From Neisseriales bacterium (lineage in GTDB: Bacteria; Pseudomonadota; Gammaproteobacteria; Burkholderiales; UBA11063): a DNA stretch of 9,642 nucleotides. Under the pieces are notes generated by a model that worked only from the letters and a program-made list of their open reading frames with translations, did not search any database and was not told where the DNA came from. Positions 7,957 through 9,642 of the stretch are shown here, one piece after another (position 1 is the stretch's first letter; the number at the start of each line of letters is the position of its first letter). The stretch is taken from NCBI GenBank assembly GCA_008017145.1, contig SSGY01000099.1, positions 1-9,642 of the forward strand. Reading direction: 5' to 3'. Position numbers and translations under genes: made by a program.

Positions 7957-9070
7957 TTATTCATCATCTAAGTTGATATTTCCAACTATTTGGGTGCCAT
8001 TGGTGCTTAGTTCTAACTGAATTAGATTCGCGTGGTATCTTGTGGCTAATTCTGCTTGTAACTCTCGTGAGTGTGATGTCACAATGATTTGAGAATTACT
8101 ACTCGCATTTGCAATGAGTTTTGCCAGATGTGGAATTAAATCTGGGTGCAAACTCATTTCTGGTTCATTTAAAATTAATACTTCAGGTGGTCGTGGAGTT
8201 AAAAGCGTGGTGACTAAACAAATATATTTAAGTGTTCCATCAGATAACTCACTAGCCTCTAGCGCTCGAAATAGATTTGCTTGTTTGAATTTAATTTCAA
8301 ATTTAGCTTTTTGATGAGGGTCTACAATATCTATTTGTGCACCATTAAAAGCATCGGCAATCAATTCATTAAATAGTTCAATATCACCAATTTCATAAAT
8401 AGTTTTGATTGCTGCAGCTAAGTTTGATCCATCATCATTAAGAACGCTGCTTCTGACGCTAGCTTGCGGTGCGCGAATCGGTGAATTTGCACTGGTTTGA
8501 AAACTATGATAAAAACGCCAGTTTTTGATTGCTGCACTTAGATTGAAAAGCTCTGGATAACGTTGTGGCTCTTTCAGCTGTGCAAGGACTGATTCGGACA
8601 GGTTGAGGCAAAATGGATAAGTTGTTTTTTGGTTGTTGAGATCGTAAGTAAAGGTGGTATTAGCTTTGCGATCTAGGATAAGGTTACTGATTCTTGGTTT
8701 AGAGCCAATCCAAATTCGCTCTTCTTTTACTTCTGGATCAAGATAAAACATAGACCTAGGCACAGGAATTGGGATTCCAATACTCATGTGGTAGCAATAC
8801 TCATTAGTGTTAACGCTCAGATTTAGGCGACTGCTCCGGTCACTTAGTTCGACTACGATGTCCAGACCACATAATTGAAGGAATCCCTCCTTCGTTAGCA
8901 ATATTGGAAGCTAATTGACCATTGACCGCCTGAGCTAATAGGTTTAATGCTTTATATACATTACTTTTACCGCAGCCATTGTGCCCAGTAATGAGATTCA
9001 ACGGTTGCAAATTTAGTTCCAGCTTTTGAATAGAGCGATAACTTTCGATGATAAGTGTCTTAATGGTCAT
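7957..9070 (-). pseudogene. AAA-type ATPase (COG4637-like predicted ATPase), split by a frameshift
   Basis: Reading 9070-8843, skipping one base (8842) and continuing 8841-7957 gives a 370-residue ATPase of the ABC/SMC-like AAA_21 type. It has Walker A GHNGCGKS (29-36), WSG near 68, PEVKEERIWIG, signature LSDGTLKYI (275-283), Walker B with D-loop VLILNEPEMSLHP (297-309, Asn where most families have Asp) and the switch His in VTSHSREL (about 333). Such proteins are cytosolic ATPases of unknown role, some linked to defence or DNA repair. Without the shift, translation ends at TGA 8842-8840 after 76 residues, with Walker A but no signature or Walker B. The downstream part (8901-7957 as an open frame) only has a TTG start with no convincing ribosome site. 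Start ATG 9070 has AGAGG about 10 nt upstream. The rest of the frame is free of other lesions, so this is either a recent mutation, a sequencing or assembly error, or less likely a recoding event. It stands alone between uxuA and the rRNA leader. Confidence 0.85.
8839..8845 (-). other. frameshift site in the ATPase gene
   Basis: On the minus strand the zero frame reads ACT AAG TGA CC. The TGA (8842-8840) stops the N-terminal frame, while the frame encoding the rest of the protein reads GAC CGG from 8841. One extra base (the T at 8842 or a neighbour) explains the break. The exact base cannot be fixed: the two frames overlap from 8901 to 8842, and protein resemblance places the switch after the WSGHR stretch. 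There is no homopolymer here, which makes a simple homopolymer sequencing error less obvious. Confidence 0.75.
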
Positions 9071-9113
9071 TTATTGCTAACCTCTAAATAGTAATTAAAC
9101 ATATGGTTTAGGT

Positions 9114-9143
9114 ATTCTACAGTAATTCACTTTGGCATAGCAA
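9114..9143 (-). promoter_or_regulatory. promoter of the ATPase gene
   Basis: On the minus strand TTGCTA (9143-9138) and TAGAAT (9119-9114) are separated by 18 nt. Transcription would begin about 9107, leaving a leader of about 36 nt before ATG 9070. It is divergent from the presumed rRNA promoter, about 170 nt away. Confidence 0.45.
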
Positions 9144-9289
9144 GTAAATCTTCTTGGTTACCTGTTTAAATGGTTGATGTTAAATAAATACAACATATTT
9201 TCCTGAGTGGTAAATTCATACTTAGTTGCTATCCTATAGATTTAATTAAGGAATTCGCTAATACAGTAATTTGAGTGAGTATTACTTGA

Positions 9290-9339
9290 TGAAAATTATC
9301 AAAATTATTTTGACATTTGGTGTTCCTACATGTGATAAT
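9290..9339 (+). promoter_or_regulatory. strong promoter with UP-like element, presumed rrn promoter
   Basis: A consensus TTGACA -35 (9310-9315) is followed after 18 nt by GATAAT (9334-9339), itself preceded by TG at 9331-9332 and so an extended -10; a 17-nt reading gives TGATAA. Immediately upstream, 9290-9309 is almost all A and T (GAAAATTATCAAAATTATT), as in UP elements that bind the alpha subunit at rRNA promoters. Transcription should start near 9346. Position and downstream boxA suggest an rRNA operon promoter (P2-like). In the stretch 9144-9289 I see only weak -35/-10 combinations and no gene. Confidence 0.65.
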
Positions 9340-9365
9340 AACGACCTGCACTCCAAAACATCTAT

Positions 9366-9440
9366 ATTTGAAACAAATGAGTTGTAAAGAGTATGTAGAA
9401 CAGATCTTTAACAAGAAAAACAATCAATAAATGTGAGGCA
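9366..9440 (+). promoter_or_regulatory. boxB/boxA/boxC-like antitermination signals
   Basis: ATTTG-AAA-CAAAT (9366-9378) is a tight 5-bp hairpin in the position of the leader boxB. GATCTTTAACAA (9403-9414) differs from the gammaproteobacterial boxA GCTCTTTAACAA by one base; boxA RNA is the binding site for NusB/NusE (S10) during rRNA antitermination. TGTGAGGCA (9432-9440) resembles the E. coli boxC TGTGTGGGCA. Spacing and order are those of an rrn leader. Confidence 0.7.
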
Positions 9441-9452
9441 TCTAGCTATCAG

Positions 9453-9635
9453 TGTATTGAAGAAATACGAAAAAAGTTTGGTCTTAGAGATAAGATTAGA
9501 CACAGATAGTTAGAAGTCGAACGGGAAACCGAATATTGAGAAATTAATAGATTAAGTATAGAGATATACTTTAATCGACGTCTAGCGAAAGTGGCGCAAG
9601 CCACTTAGAAGCGCGGCACAGATATTCAGACTCGA
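9453..9635 (+). other. cluster of small hairpins, mostly GNRA-looped, in the leader RNA
   Basis: Five consecutive stem-loops can be drawn by eye: TGTATT/AATACG with loop GAAGA (9453-9469); TCTTA/TAAGA with loop GAGA (9482-9495); CGG/CCG with loop GAAA (9522-9531); AAGTATA/TATACTT with loop GAGA (9554-9571, extendable by ATT/AAT across a bulge); and AAGTGGC/GCCACTT with loop GCAA (9589-9606). The last one is enclosed by a bulged helix between 9575-9583 and 9628-9635. Four of the five loops fit GNRA. None is followed by a T-tract, so they are not terminators; a folded precursor leader is more likely. Confidence 0.55.
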
Positions 9636-9642
9636 AAAGTCA

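Larger units (their letters stand above)
9346..9642 (+). ncRNA. rRNA operon leader transcript (partial, 16S not reached)
   Basis: From the promoter to the end of the window there is no credible plus-strand coding region. The order promoter, small hairpin, boxA, boxC-like element and structured RNA matches the leader that precedes 16S rRNA in gammaproteobacteria. The 16S start itself (GAAGAGTTTGAT type) is not present, so the leader is at least about 297 nt, longer than the roughly 170 nt after P2 in E. coli as I remember it. The rRNA assignment is an inference from the boxA signature. The alternative is another antiterminated or structured RNA. Confidence 0.6.

Noticed and set aside
8842..8901. 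TTG at 8901 as the start of a separate 314-residue ATPase
   Set aside because: No convincing ribosome site. The protein would lack Walker A, which is encoded in the other frame just upstream, so a broken single gene is the better explanation.
9229..9423. 64-residue open frame on the minus strand
   Set aside because: It starts at TTG, has no convincing ribosome site, shows no family resemblance, and lies antisense across the promoter and boxA of the presumed rRNA leader.

Overview
The window is AT-rich DNA, apparently from a gammaproteobacterium. The mannonate dehydratase is very close to the E. coli UxuA I remember, and the right end carries an E. coli-like rRNA leader signature (boxA GATCTTTAACAA followed by a boxC-like element). 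The base composition and gene mix would suit a gut-associated Orbaceae/Pasteurellaceae-type lineage, but that placement is a guess.

Layout: every protein gene is on the minus strand, so it reads from right to left. From 7838 down to the left edge there is a carbohydrate-use cluster: uxuA (7838-6657), a GH63-like (alpha/alpha)6-barrel glycosidase (6514-3875), an FHS/FucP-like MFS permease (3871-2636), a GH31 alpha-glycosidase (2571-73), and the first 24 codons of a GPH-family sugar:cation symporter (73 to beyond position 1). The last four genes are tightly packed: a 3-nt gap, a 64-nt gap, then a TAATG stop/start overlap. A 142-nt gap separates uxuA from them, with no recognisable terminator and only a weak promoter. 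uxuA itself has an extended -10 promoter followed by a perfect 14-bp palindrome with a central CG, typical of LacI-family operators. Neither glycosidase shows a signal peptide, so the simplest reading is that an intact small glycoside is imported by one or both symporters and cleaved in the cytoplasm. UxuA hints that a glucuronate-derived product is among those released, but the substrate cannot be read from the sequence.

Right of uxuA lies a predicted AAA-type ATPase gene (9070-7957). All its nucleotide-binding motifs are present, but it is split by a single +1 frameshift close to 8842.

The last 572 bases (9071-9642) hold no credible protein gene. They carry the ATPase promoter (minus strand) and, divergently, a strong plus-strand promoter with an A/T-rich upstream element. 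This is followed by boxB/boxA/boxC-like antitermination signals and a run of small hairpins, mostly with GNRA loops. I read this as the start of a ribosomal RNA operon leader whose 16S gene would lie just beyond the window.
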